Below, in pieces: positions 1-35,700 of a DNA stretch of 64,000 bases. The translations under genes were made by a program, and so were the position numbers. Below the pieces are notes generated by a model. It was given only the letters and a program-made list of their open reading frames with translations. It was not told where the DNA came from and did not search any database. The number at the start of each line of letters is the position of its first letter. The first letter of the stretch is position 1. The DNA comes from Leptodactylus fallax (Eukaryota > Chordata > Amphibia > Anura > Leptodactylidae). The stretch lies in assembly GCA_947044405.1 (NCBI GenBank), contig CAMRHE010000028.1:7586001-7650000 (forward strand), in the 5' to 3' direction.

Positions 1-3000
1 CTTTGTCTGTTGGAGTCTGAGGTGGTCATGTCATAAGCTGCTGTTCTGTTCCTTCCTTTTGCATCACACTGCCGTTGTGTGTGTGTGTGTGTGTGTGGCT
101 CAAAGTGATCAACCACTGTCTCTAAGTACAAGCCCAGCATAGGCTCATGAGAGTCGAAAGGAGTGCAAAAGTGTAGGCTACATATAGGATAACCTTTTTT
201 GTACTATAGGGGAGTCTCAGGTCCTATGCACACGTGGGACTCTGGGTCAGAAAATCCAGGCTGTGCATTGCTTGGATTACTTGGCCTGAACCCAGTCAAG
301 AGACTGGGACTGTCTGCGCCATATTGATCTATAGTGCTTGGAGTCCTTGCTGCCCTGCACCTCCACTGTTCACACTGTACAAGACGGGACAATGAAGCTG
401 CGGTCAGGACTCCTGGTATCATTGATTATTAAGATGCAAGAAGTCCTGGTCTCCTAACTAGGTTCAGGCCGGAAAATCCAGTAGATATATGGATTGGATT
501 TTCCAGCCCGGATTCCCCCATGTGCATGGGGCCTTATGGGAGAGATGTCATGGGGCAACACACTGGAGCAAATTAATCAGTAAATAAAGTGCGGCACAAA
601 AAACTGTGTAAATGGATTTTTCTCTCCGTGACCTGGACAAACATAAACTGGCAGGGTCATATTTCACCCAGGAGGGTGGGATGGAGACACTGAACATTTA
701 TGGCTGCTGATGGGCCGGGTATCACAGTTGCTTGTTGTATCATATGATATGCTGTGAGATGTAGTTACACTGAACACAATGGCCCCGAAGCTCCAGCGTA
801 ATCGCGTTTTACCAGCTAAACAAGCTTAACCATATTTATTAGGGCTTGACAGTAAAAAATGACGTCCAGTACAGCACATGTTCTCTAGATCCTCAGGACT
901 GAACAATGGACGCTCTGTTTCTTTTACTTGGCATTTTGGGGTGTCAGGGGGTTCCATGTGTGTCATTGCTTTGATGGGATTTCTTCATTTAAAGGGGTCT
1001 TCAGGCCTCCAGGTGTGTTTTTGTTTTTTTATACTGATAACGTACCTGCAGCATTTCTGGAAGTGCAGGTGCCTCTGGTTGCCAGAAGCTACAGCTGTAG
1101 ACTGGGCTGGAAGTAGTTGTACTCCTGTTCCAGTAATAGGTGCAGAGCTTCAGTACCCTGATGGCACCGCTATACACTGGGCAGAGCTGCTACTCTGTGA
1201 CTATTACTTGAATACTAGCAGAGCACCTAATCGGTGCGTGGTCTGGGACCCCCACCTATCCCGTGGATAGGTCATCAGTATAAAAGAAAACCTGGAAAAT
1301 CCCTTTTAATATTTGGAGACGGTATAAGCACAGATTAACATCAAATAGAATAACATCTTTATCCATAAACAGCGCTTCTCTTGTTTATAGGTATTGTCTG
1401 GTATTGCAGTTTGAGTGGCAAAAATGGTGCTAAACCCTCTAGAAAGACACAACGTTTTGTGCAGATCTATGTGGTTTTTTTTTTGTTTTTTTTTTTTTTT
1501 TTTTGATCTCTAAAAACTGATTTAGAAGGGTTAATAAATTCCTCCCACTTGTAATGCCAAACACATTCTGAGGGCAATGTCTGCGCTGTTCTCCTTTAGT
1601 AAAGAATTCTTATACTACCTAGATCATGCTGGTACTTCCTGGTGTGAGAGGGAGGAGAGAGCTTCCCCAGTCACAGTCTGGAAAGTGAGTGTTTGCAGGC
1701 ACAATACACTGTAACACCCCGGCTGAAAGATTAGTTTCAGTGTATTAGTATTTTGTTTATTTTATGAGACTGTTTTGTGTGTTTGCTGTCCCATTTCATA
1801 CAAAAAGTGGGGTAAAAATTCTGAAAATAGCTTTGGGTAATATGTAAAGCGAAAGTCCTGTGCAGGGGCTACAGAAGCCCCAGAAGCAGAAATCCTGAGA
1901 TCCTTGTAAGCCTTACATAGTCCAGACCCCAGAACACTCTTGTTATATTTCTAGTTTTCTTTTGCTCTCTCCTTTGTCTCTGACCTTGTCATGGCGCCTT
2001 TAATTATAACAATGCCATGATTATAATGGCGGTGGTTGGCGTGTATTATAGGCTTCAGAAAGACACGCCTGGATTCTGTTCTGAAGATCTTTTGAGATTA
2101 TGTAAACCCGACCAGATTAAAGAGACATTGTCAGAACCAATTACCATAGGCCAGAAAACGGCTCGTTGTGATAGTGAAGGGGAAAAAAGGATTATCATGA
2201 AATCTAGCACAGTCATTGCTCTGAAACTGCGATGCAGATCTGGATTTACCTAGTAGATCTGTGCCTATAGGCTGCCCAAAGGGAAAGAACTTTACATAAT
2301 GAACGCACTGATATGGCATATTGTAGCACTTCAAGATCACCCAGAACTGTATCTATCTCAACCTGCATCAAAACAGCTGTCCATGGAGATATATATATAC
2401 TGTGCAGAGCAGTTGTTTTTATGTACGCACATGTCACTAGAGGCCGCCTTAAACTATTTTAGTTACAGTCTGGTATTAATAGCTAGAAGATGGAACAAGA
2501 TTATTCCTTATGGAATGTGACAGGAACTCGGCTATTGTAATTAACACCTAGCTTAATAGGTGACCTGCTGTACTGTCATGCTTAAAGAGAACCTTTCACC
2601 ATCTCCAAGTTCAGCTCCTTTCATCATTTAATAGCAGCTGCTCTGCTGATTCTGGCACAGTTGGAATTTTCTCTCTTGCCCCCACCATTCCTGAGCAATA
2701 AGAGCTGTAATGTTGGTGCCTGGGCGGTGTCAGGCAGGAGCAAGCAAGGGGTGTGATTCTGAGCTCTGACACTGTCTGGCTGTGATTGGAGCTCTGAATT
2801 TTAATATGGGTTTCCTCAGGCCCCCCCATCCAACTTTGTAATATACTTACATTTTTGTAATATACTTACATCTTGCTGCAGTCTCCTGTTCTGACAATTG
2901 GTCATGTGACCGCTCCTGGCTTAGTAGTTCCGCTAACGTTGCAGGGGCTATCTTTAAATACATTTCTGGCCCTGCAACGTCAGCAGAGAGGCTACCACTT

Positions 3001-3832
3001 CATTGTTTGCAGCTCGCCCTTTCATTTTACTTACCTAGCTTTCCTTCCGGTCCAAAAACGGGACATCACTGCCGGAGGCACCCGGGCTGGCACCTCCTAT
3101 TCCTCATGCACAGTTCAGTGGGAGGCTGGAATGGAAAACAGGGAGGGGGGGAGTGAATGAGAGAGAGTGGGAGGGGAGCGAGTGGGAAAGGGAGGGGAGG
3201 AGGAGTAAGTGAGAGAGAGGGGGGGGGAGTGAGTGAGTGAGTGAGAAAGGGAGGGGTAGCGAGTTAGCTCTGAGTGCAGACCAAGCAATCATGGGAGTTG
3301 TAGTAAAGACAACAACAACAGGAAGATGCAGAGGATGCCAGGAGCTCCCAGAGAATCCAGAAATTGTTCAAGACACTGCTAAAGGTATTTGGGGTCACTT
3401 ATTAACCTATTAATAGCAATAACAGACCTTTTTTTGAAAATTCACTTTCTGCCTGGAAAACCCCTTTTATATAGCACATCAGGTACCAAAAATTAACAGC
3501 GTTGATGGCTCAAGAATGTTGGGGGCTAGAGAGAAAATTCCAACTGTGCCAGAATCAGTGGAGCAGCGACTATTAACAGATAAGAACTAGAATTGGTGGA
3601 GGTGGTAAAAGGTTCTCTTTAAAGAGCACCCATCCCCTCTCCTGACACCTCTGTGTTAGTAAATACCACAGTTTACCTGTAGATGAACTTTCTCTTTAAT
3701 CCTAAAATACATTTTATGGTTCTACAGTCACGAGTCATTTTATCGCTCTATGGTGAAATACTAAGCAGCAGAACACGAGGACTTATCTACTTCATACAAA
3801 CACTTTATTTTTGCTCTGTTGTTATCCTGTAG
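1..3832. other. TANC1 intron sequence (upstream part), repeat-rich
   Basis: No exon is recognisable. It holds a (GT)n run at about 75-97, a MITE-like element at about 990-1308 (ends AAAGGGGTCTTC and GAAAATCCCTTTT), a T-rich run at 1471-1504, and the nested MITE at 2583-3623. Confidence 0.6.
2583..3623. mobile_element. MITE (AGAGAACCTTTCACC family) with a nested insertion
   Basis: Ends TTAAAGAGAACCTTTCACC and GGTAAAAGGTTCTCTTTAA are inverted. Sister copies at 6844-7096 and 53233-53690 share the outer parts. About 640 bp in the middle (roughly 2830-3470), partly GA-rich, is absent from the sisters. Confidence 0.75.
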
Positions 3833-26256
<22,424 letters not shown>

Positions 26257-27137
26257 TTCCCCCAAATTATTATTAAACGTTGCGAGTCTTGATGGAGTGT
26301 CCACTCCTTTGCTGTACAATTGACTGCACTCACACGACCGACAATATACAGTTATACCACGATAAAGTCTTGGTATTGGTGGAAGACGTCATACAAAATG
26401 TTCACTTGGCTTTATCTTTTATATGACATTGGTTGGAACAGGAGCAAAGATAGAGCCAAAAATTTTTTTTTAGAAGAGGCTGCTGGTCAGTGTCAATGGA
26501 TAGTTCTGTGATAAGTGCTTTGGGTTCGGGAGCAAATTCATAGGAGATAAACTGATCTATGGTGGGAGTCGAGGTTCGATTCCTTATTGTTCACTGCCGG
26601 GTGCAGCTTAAAGACTCCCAATTCTGGAGGAACTTTCCGCTACTTGGTCTTCAGAACATTCGGAACCAAATCTCAATGTACAATGTGTATAAAAGTAAAG
26701 GAGCTTTGCCTTGAATTTAAGAATAAATCACCCTTTATGCCTTTAATGATATTATGTAGAGCAAATGTGCTGTAACCAATAGCAACCAGATACAGGTCTC
26801 CTCCTCCTATATGTTATGTCATAAGATAGAACGATTATCATTATTTTTTATTTTTAAATACTGGTGCTGTAATCCATAGGAGCGGATCCTAAAGCGGCCC
26901 TACAACATTAGATTAATGGCAGCCACAAGTGCAAAGTTTGGAGCAACCGGTCTGCCATCTAACATGTATAAGGACCTCCCGAAATCTGCCAATCCTTTAG
27001 TTCTCCTGAGCTGCCACTAGAGGTGTCTGGCTCCGGCTTTCCCATACAAAACATAGGCACACTCCACTTGGCAAGTGTGCATGTGTATTTCAGGGAGGGA
27101 GGGATAGCTGTCTGAAGCGGACGGCCAGTTAAAGGTG

Positions 27138-27469
27138 TTACGCAGAGAAATTTTTTTTTTTTACAATGGGCTCAGAACTGGAAAAAAACAGTCCACTCTT
27201 ATCTGGACTCTTATTGGTTCCCGACTAGTCTCTACTTCCTGGTCTCTCCTTGCGGCACAGGAAATGCCAGCTTAGCCAGTCACTGAGGTTGGCAGCTGCT
27301 GTGGCCTGTGATTGGCTGAGAAAGCACTTCCTGTTTGTTCAGTGAGGCCAGGAAGTAGAGACCAGCAGGGGACCAGGGCAGCATTGGTGTGTTGTTGTAT
27401 CTTGTATGTTTTTTAACCCATTCTGAGCTTGTTTTTAGAATTTCCCCCCTCTAGACAACCCCTTTAAGG
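27138..27469. mobile_element. Palindromic MITE-like insertion in the TANC1 3' UTR
   Basis: Inverted interior segments GTCTCTACTTCCTGG and CCAGGAAGTAGAGAC, with a right end CTAGACAACCCCTTTAA. Confidence 0.65.
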
Positions 27470-29313
27470 ATACCCCATCAGTGCTTTAGTCCTGGGTGTA
27501 CATGTTGTATAGATTACAGCCGCCTTCATCGTTGTGTTTTAGGATTGCTGTGTAACGGGGTTGGGTTGTGAGTGTTAGATTTCTGTTTCTAGAGCAATGA
27601 TAACTGGAATATATCAGTGTTATACGATACGGTGCCTTAAAATACCGATATTATCTGTGGTTAACGGTGTAGCAGGGCGTATTTATTGTATGTTCAATCA
27701 GTGCCTTATATTACCACTTAAAGGGGCAGGATTACCCAAATTCTGGTTGATCCCCATCCAAAGTTTATAAATGAGGACAATGGGCAGATAGTGGAGGTTG
27801 TAGTGTGGGGGGTGTAGGCAGACGCTGGAGGTTGTAGTGTATGAGGTATAGACCACTTTTAGGGAGATGATGGAGGATTGCCAGGTCGCCCCTATATCTA
27901 GCTATGTAAATGAATGTCTAATGAAATAAGTCTCTGATGTATTTGATATAGGGTCATATTAGGCTGTAATATAATTTATGACCATATAAGCTGATTTTTT
28001 TTTTTCTAAGATAACCAGAAATTGTGTCTCACGTGTATATAATGTATAACGTTTTTAAGCTATAATACGGCCATATATATATCGCATGCGTTTTAAGGCT
28101 TCGACCTCGCTGGTGTTTGCACTGAGTTTATTCTATAAATATGGCAGAATTTCAGTCCTAGCAGTTCTCGCACTTTATTCTTGTCTCACCTTTAAGGTGC
28201 TATCTTAGAGGAAAAAAGGTACAGGGAGTATTAAAATGTACAGGTGGGTTCTGATGTTATTGGGGGGCAGTAAGAGGTCCCCATTAGCTATAGAAATGCA
28301 GAGATGGACATTTTGTGGGTTTAACCCTTTCTGGCATCCTGTCGGTTCTCTAGAAACCAGAGATCTCACTGAAACCTTAAAGCTGAGCTCCAGTAATCTG
28401 TACTAAATATATTTTTATAGCTATTTTTCTGTTACAAAGCTCCAAACCCCCTCCATAGACATTAAGTTATAACATTCAGCTGCCATCAGCCACCACTAGG
28501 AGGAGCTAAGGCTATGTTCACACCACTGAATTTGGTGCTGATTTTGGGGCATAGTCAATCTTTAAAATCAGTTCCAGATTCCAATGGGAGGCAGCGCAGG
28601 ACGCTTTTTGTTTCAGGACACTGGAATAAGAAGAGTCCTGCTCGATCTTAGTGCAGAACCCACAATGTGAGACTACATTGTGTGTGAGGCTAATGGTGGA
28701 AAGTGGAGCTGAATCTGAGGTGGAAGATTCCTCATATTCACTTCACATTCCACTGTGGTAACCTGGCCTTATACTCCCTCTAGTGGTTGCTGCTAGACAT
28801 ACAGTATGTAGTGCTTCTGGCTCTGTATACTGTGCAGCTGATCGGTATGGGGGCTGGGTGCTGGACCCCACCAATCCTGTCCTAAAGACAGGCCATCCAT
28901 ATCGAGGCTTGGAGCTACCCATGGACGTCTGATCCTGCCTATAATGTATGAGCCCCGATAGTTTGGGTTTCTGGCCAGCATTACTGAGGTCCTGGTAAAT
29001 ACAGAAGTTTTCCTCGTCCTCAGATCTTACTACGATTCTCTCCTTCGGGAGTGTTTGGAGTCGTTTCTTGCTCTCTTTGTGGATGTTTTATATGTTCGCG
29101 CTCTGTATATAGATGAAGTGTTTAAGGTTCCTGCGACATTGTTAGGCCAGCACACAGCTGTAGTGTCGCTCCAGTGTAAATGTTAACACGACGTTCACCG
29201 GTCCAGTATCTTACATGTACCTATATATAGCTTATTTATTTTTTACAATGGTTTCCTTTCTCCTCCTTCGGTCTGTAACTCTCCTTTGCACATCTACTGT
29301 ATTTCCTTAAGGA

Positions 29314-29319
29314 ATTAAA
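29314..29319 (+). terminator. Candidate TANC1 poly(A) signal ATTAAA
   Basis: ATTAAA hexamer with downstream GT-rich sequence (GGTGTGGCGGGATTGTGTC at about 29345). The alternative is AATAAA at 26722, which lacks an equally clear downstream element. Confidence 0.4.
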
Positions 29320-30319
29320 AATATATCATTTTATATGATAATACGGTGTGGCGGGATTGTGTCTGTCTGCGGACGTGAATCATCAGATCATTGACATTGG
29401 TATTATAAAGAATTTTATACCAAACTGAATGTTCCCAGAACATCTGCACACTATCATAAAAGGTAAGAATTGCAAATATGCATTTTGGGTTATACAATGT
29501 TTTCTTCTCCCTTTAGATCTAAAGCTGTATTCAGAATGGACACCTAAACCTCCTGTGGTCCTGCTGAGCTGCAGTTGGATCTCTATGGTGGGCCATAAAG
29601 TGTATCCGTATTATGGCCTTAGAGCTAAGCTGTGAGGTCACATCTGACAACAGAGTGCAGATTACTGTTGTCTGTTTCTAAGGGCGACCAGCAAAATTTT
29701 CAAAGGAAGTACAGCTATGAATAGAGGGAGGTCAGGTGACAATGTCCAGAATGAAATCACATTTATGAAGACTGACATTTTCTACATCAGTCTTCATGTC
29801 TCCTGTGCCTCTCATGTGACGCACGCCTCCTCAGAAATGAAGTGTATCCTCTAATGGGCTGTACGGCTGCTCTCAGCTTTCTGGTATCATTTACTCTAGT
29901 GCTGGTGGTAGACTTTCCTTAAGTAGAGCTCCAATCTTTTCGTATAATATGCTATAAGAGGGAGCCGTGTATAGGTATAAGCGTCATTTATCACATACAT
30001 ATACCCGGTTCCTCCTGTATGTATGAGGGCATTTATCTACACGTTTCACACATCTTATCATTGCTCTGTAGGCTTTGGTTATGGCGGTGGCTTACAGCCG
30101 GACTACCCTGTAGGGTATCAGTGTAGAACTAGAATGTCCCATGCCCTATAGGGCTATTCACTTGTCCAAGATAGAGACTTACTAAGGAATTACTAGACAT
30201 ATATGTGTAGCCATGGCGATGGCAACTAGAACTTTTATTCTTATCTGTATAATTCATTAATCCTAACAATCTTATATAAAGATCTCTTATTATTGCACAG
30301 ATCAATATTACTGTACATA

Positions 30320-31954
30320 CAGTCATATGAAAAAGTTTGGGCACCCCTATTAATCTTAATCATTTTTAGTTCTAAATATTTGGGTGTTTGCAACAGCCAT
30401 TTCAATTTGATATATCTAATAACTGATGGACACAGTAATATTTCAGGATTGAAATGAGGTTTATTGTACTAACAGCAAATGTGCAATATGCATTAAACCA
30501 AAATTTGACCGGTGCAAAAGAATGGGCACCTCAACAGAAAAGTGACATTAATATTTAGTAGATCCTCCTTTTGCAAAAATAACAGCCTCTAGTCGCTTCC
30601 TGTAGCTTTTAATCAGTTCCTGGATCCTGGATGAAGGTATTTTTGACCATTCCTCTTTACAAAACAATTCCAGTTCAGTTAAGTTTGATGGTCGCCGAGC
30701 ATGGACAGCCCGCTTCAAATTATCCCACAGATGTTCAATGATATTCAGGTCTGGGGACTGGGATGGCCATTCCAGAACATTGTAATTGTTCCTCTGCATG
30801 AATGCCTGAGTAGATTTGGATCTTTGTCTTGCTGAAATATCCATCCCCGGCGTAACTTCAAATTCGTCACTGATTCTTGTACATTATTCTCAAGAATCTG
30901 CTGATACTGAGTTGAATCCATGCGACCCTCAACTTTAACAAGATTCCCGGTGCCGGCATTGGCCACACAGCCCCAAAGCATGATGGAACCTCCACCAAAT
31001 TTTACAGTGGGTAGCAAGTGTTTTTCTTGGAATGCTGTTTTTTGGACGCCATGCATAACGCCTTTTTGTATGACCAAACAACTCAATCTTTGTTTCATCA
31101 GTCCACAGGACCTTCTTCCAAAATGAAGCTGGCTTGTCCAAATGTGCTTTTGCATACCTCAGGCGACTCTGTTTGTGGCGTGCTTTCAGAAACGGCTTCT
31201 TTCGCATCACTCTCCCATACAGCTTCTCCTTGTGCAAAGTGTGCTGTATTGTTGAGCGATGCACAGTGACACCATCTGCAGCAAGATGATGCTGCAGCTC
31301 TTTGGAGGTGGTCTGTGGATTGTCCTTGACTGTTCTCACCATTCTTCTTGTTCTGCCTTTCTGATATTTTTCTTGGCCTGCCACTTCTGGGCTTAACAAG
31401 AACTGTCCCTGTGGTCTTCCATTTCCTTACTATGTTCCTCACAGTGGAAACTGACAGGTTAAATCTCTGAGACAACTTTTTGTATCCTTCCCCTGAACAA
31501 CTATGTTGAACAATCTTTGTTTTCAGATCATTTGAGAGTTGTTTTGAGGAGCCCATGATGCCACTCTTCAGAGGAGATTCAAATAGGAGAACAACTTGCA
31601 ATTGGCCACCTTAAATACCTTTTCTCGTGATTGGATACACCTGGCTATGAAGTTCAAAGCTCAGTGAGGTTACAAAACCAATTTTGTGCTTCAGTAAGTC
31701 AGTAAAAAGTAGTTAGGAGTATTCAAATCAATAAAATGATAAGGGTACCCAAATTTTTGCACTGGTAAAATTTTGGTTTAATGCATATTGCACATTTTCT
31801 GTTAGTACAATAAACCTCATTTCAATCCTGAAATATTACTGTGTCCATCAGTTATTAGATATATCAAATTGAAATGGCTGTTGCAAACACCCAAATATTT
31901 AGAACTAAAAATGATTAAGATTAATAGGGGTGCCCAAACTTTTTCATATGACTG
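30320..31954 (-). mobile_element. Tc1-like element with long inverted repeats, decayed
   Basis: 1,635 bp between TA duplications (30318-30319 and 31955-31956). The long terminal inverted repeats, roughly 200 bp, start CAGTCATATGAAAAAGTTTG. The transposase on the minus strand is broken. The same element starts again at 63743. Confidence 0.95.
30548..31553 (-). pseudogene. Tc1-like transposase remnant, at least three frameshifts
   Basis: Start MGSSKQLSNDLKTKIVQHS with HTH sequence RFNLSVSTVRNIVRKW and the GRPR motif. The frame then shifts near 31375, near 31050 and near 30830. Recognisable catalytic pieces are LWTDETKIELFG, GGGSIMLWGC, FQQDKDP and EWPSQSPDLNIIEHLW. The pieces lie in order, so it is one decayed gene and not several small ones. 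Confidence 0.92.
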
Positions 31955-32557
31955 TATACAATGTAACACCAAGGGTTCACAGGAATGGTCTCGTATCATC
32001 CCACACACTGTACAGAGATCCTCATCCCTCACATTAGTGCTTGTACCCTATAGGACAATATATATGACCAGACAGGCACAAACATAGGAAGTCAATGAAC
32101 CCATAAGAGTAGAGGAAAAACCAGGAAACCTACAAGCTCCTTCCTTTACTGGCAGCTTTTTGATACACACAGTGATAGGGCAAAAGCCGCACGCTCCCCG
32201 TTCTGAACTATATACTGTAGGTGTGAGTTGTGTACACGTGGCGGTTTTATGCTTTTGAACGTATCACTACATGTTTTATGAGGCTGCCAATAAAGGGTTC
32301 ATGGATGTTCCACGTATGGATTATTAACCACTGAGTCAAAGTAAAGAGCAGATCAACTACAGTAGAGGCGGTGTATATACCTGGTATACAGAGGATGTGT
32401 CTTACCGATGCAGGAGAGAACAAGGGTTAGAAGACAAACTCATAAATCATCCGTACATTTGTACATACGCTCATGTATACTGCATTGTAAGGCCACATAT
32501 GGAAATGGAGGAGTTTTGCAGATTTTCAGTATTGCTGTTGAGTAGATAAAAGGTTCT

Positions 32558-32727
32558 TCAAGCTGATGATATTTCCTGTGACCTGGTGTCTAGCCAGCGG
32601 TTCAGCGCCATCTTTAGTGTCCTGTTGGGTGTGAGGAGAAGGTTCTCTAAGGGCAGGTTGGTCATGGGGCTGCTCCGCCTCGTACTGATCCAGCTTTCAA
32701 TGGCTTTTCTCTCATAGGAATATCCAT
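32558..32727 (-). CDS. WDSUB1: WDSUB1 exon 11, U-box end and stop
   Basis: Acceptor TAACTACAG. It encodes [18 protein letters not shown] and then [19 protein letters not shown]. The stop TGA is at 32560-32558. Confidence 0.95.
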
Positions 32728-35700
32728 CTGTAGTTAGAAGAAGAAAAGCTGCATTAATATTGTGTGTGTGTAATATATATATATACACACACACACCCCC
32801 ACATACATTAATATATGTATTTTAACCCCATGTTATAGGGGTAACTGTAGTTTTTACTGCATGGGGCGAGACTCCACCGACCGTTAAAGTGGAGTAAGCG
32901 AGATGTGCAAAGACTAAAAGTCTATAGAGTTCTATGATCTGTGCAGCTGGGTAAGCTGAGGCTGTATTCACCTACAGTTTATGTAACACTGCACCTCCTG
33001 TCATCAGATCGATTCCCTCTGACTTCCTCACTCACACCATTCTAAACCCTCCACACTGCTGCACTAGAAAGCCCCACAAGGTGGCAGTATATGAAATCCT
33101 GGCCTCGGCTGATGACCAGACCTCGTTCTGATCACTTGATTTTCCATAGAATGTGGATTCGCTCTGAAAGTGATCCACAGAAAACTCACTCACTTGATCT
33201 TCTGCCCTACAGGGTCACATGTCCGTACATTCGGCAGAGGGCGGCTGTCTCTAATAAAGTGGCCACGCAGGGTGTAGAGTATGTGTGTGTGTGATATATA
33301 TATAATTATGCTGAGTCCACCACACTCTACATATTTGCACATAAAACTGCACATTCTGTCGTGGAGTCGTTTTATCTGGAGTTCTGTGTGAATTGTCCAT
33401 CAGCACAAATGTAAAATTACTTTGTGAATTTTTCTCCCAGATCTGTCACTGAATTAATCTCTGATGCTCAGAAGTCTCCGCTCGGCGAACGCTTTCATGT
33501 GTAAATAGGAAGAAGAGAAACAAGAACGTGAGCAGCTAATTAATGGGGGGTGACGAGATCTGCCCCCAAGTTCTGGTTGCCTGAAAAATAAATTAACCCC
33601 TTATGTAACCGCATAGAAGTGTAGAAGTTGGTGATGCCTCATGAATCCAGATTTACTATGTTACTGGCCGGCCTATGTGTCAGAGTGAATGGGGGCAGGG
33701 AGAAGGTGCCCATAAAAGGAAGGTGTTAACAAGTATTTTATTAATTAAAACCAGATCATGAAATCTATCAATCACTTTCTTCTAGTCTGTGTTTATTTTC
33801 TGATATATTTTTTTTATTCTAATTTTCTGTACATGATTATGGGGGCGTCTGAACTTCTCCTCTGCCCTGCTAACAGCAGTTAGTGATTTGCTTTCCAGTA
33901 TAGTCATAGGCGACAAGAGACTGGAGTTGACTCATTGAGGTCTATAGGAGAGTTTTCTAGACCTGCTCTGTGCAGGGAGGGGGAGGATATAAGCTGTGAC
34001 ATCATCTATTGTCAGTAGTGATGTAATGATGGCTCAGTAGTGTTATCTATAGAGGTGTTATCTTCTACTGTAATCCTGACAGCCTAACCGCACTTACGAA
34101 AAGTTGAGTGAGAGGCATAAAAATGTGTAAAAGTCCATTTTTTTTTTTTCCACAAGTAAGCCCAAATACATATTTTGCAACTTTTTGAAGCCACACAGGT
34201 CTTCATGAGTTCTCCCCTCCCCCTCCCCATGACGTTTATCAGGGCTTCTCAAACTTTCAGACATTCCGCAACTCTTAACTCTTCCAGGACCAAGGGACAT
34301 TGATGCCCCATCACTCAGGCCACATTCAGCACTTTTGGTACACGTTGCTTTACACACCAATAGCTTTTTAAAGAGGACCTTCCATGTCATCAATATGCAG
34401 TATTATATACCGCTAGAAAGCCGACCGTGTGCTGAATTCAGTGCACTGTCGGCTTTCCCGGTATGAGCCCCAGTATTGGAGATATCGGGGGGCCCCTGAC
34501 AGTATTCTTCCATAGACTTGTACTATCGGGGGTTACCATAAACAAAGGCTATATTGAAAGTACCTGAACGCTGTGACTCCAGCAATCACAAAGCCAAGGG
34601 TCCCCAAGTCCCCTGTGTGGATGGAGGAGTGAACATGCACGACCACCACTATTTACTTCCAAGAGACTGATGAAGAGCAGACATTGGGTATCTCTGACAG
34701 TCCCATAGGAAAGAATTAAGCTATGTGCACTACCACTCCATTCACACAGGACCCTCGGGGACCCCGTCCTCCCAGTAGTCACACCTCCAGCGATCAGACG
34801 CTATTCATGGTTAACCCCTTTATTGAGGTGCAGCACCTCTCCCAATAGCCCCTTATTCTAGAACAGGAACCTCCTATGTCCAGGGGCTCTATTACAGCAA
34901 ACTTTATCTGGGAGGACAGTTTTCTTAGTTTTCTTTGGACCCCATGTACACAACTACATTTTTGGTCTATGTGCTACCTGTTTCTATGAATCTCAGCTGG
35001 TTAAAATGAACACATCACCTGATGCAATGACCGGATCCTTCATGATCTCACAGGTGATGGGGCAGAGAAATTCCTCTGGGACGTTAGAAGACGTTGCCTT
35101 CATTTTGCTTTTCAGGTCTTCAATCTTCCTCAAAATCTTATTTCTCAGCCCTAAGGAGTCTGCCAAAGAAAACACAATGATCAGAGTCACAAGTCTATGG
35201 ATTTAGCAAAGCGCCCAGAAAACGTCCTACCGATGTGGAGATCGTGCTGCAGGACGTCCTTGGTCAGGCTGAGTAATTCTTTACCATCGATGTTGTTTTT
35301 CCTGAATTGTTGTTCTACCTCGGCCAGGCCCTCGCTGCTCAGCCACGCTCTCACCGCCTCCTCTGTCCACAACTCAATGTGAAATTCAGTATTTCTTCTT
35401 ATTCTGGGAGCTGCAACACAAAGAAAACCCAACCATGACCAGACTGTGGAGACTTCAGAGATCTGCATAGGTCAGGTGGAAGAAAACACTAATGGCAGAG
35501 ATCAGCCCATGGGTGGCAATGAGGAGATGGGCATTTGCCTCCAAGTTTCAATTCAAGGAGTGTGTAAAGATGACTGATCATGTTGTCCCACAAGAAGTTG
35601 TCATATACAAGTTTACACGTCCCCTAAAAGAAAAGCAAATTATTCCCTCTTAATAGTATGCCATCACTTTATGACAGCTGGAGGTCAATCTTTAGGATCC

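Larger units (their letters stand above)
26257..29345 (+). other. TANC1: TANC1 3' UTR (extent inferred)
   Basis: Non-coding sequence after the TANC1 stop. Candidate poly(A) hexamers are AATAAA at 26722-26727 and ATTAAA at 29314-29319. The second is followed within 30-50 bases by a GT-rich stretch and would end a 3 kb UTR. A palindromic MITE-like insertion lies at about 27138-27469. Which site is used cannot be decided from sequence. Confidence 0.5.
29346..32557. other. Intergenic region between convergent TANC1 and WDSUB1
   Basis: About 3.2 kb holding the ends of the two 3' UTRs and a dead Tc1-like element (30320-31954). From 31955 to 32557 I saw no canonical AATAAA for the minus strand, only CATAAA-type variants near 32246 and 32273, so the WDSUB1 3' end is uncertain. 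Confidence 0.7.

Noticed and set aside
878..1270. 130-codon frame
   Set aside because: Largely within a MITE-like element; no domain and no splice signals in register.
1..3832. Search for the preceding TANC1 exon
   Set aside because: No frame with ankyrin-like sequence and a phase-0 donor was found, so it is taken to lie left of the window.
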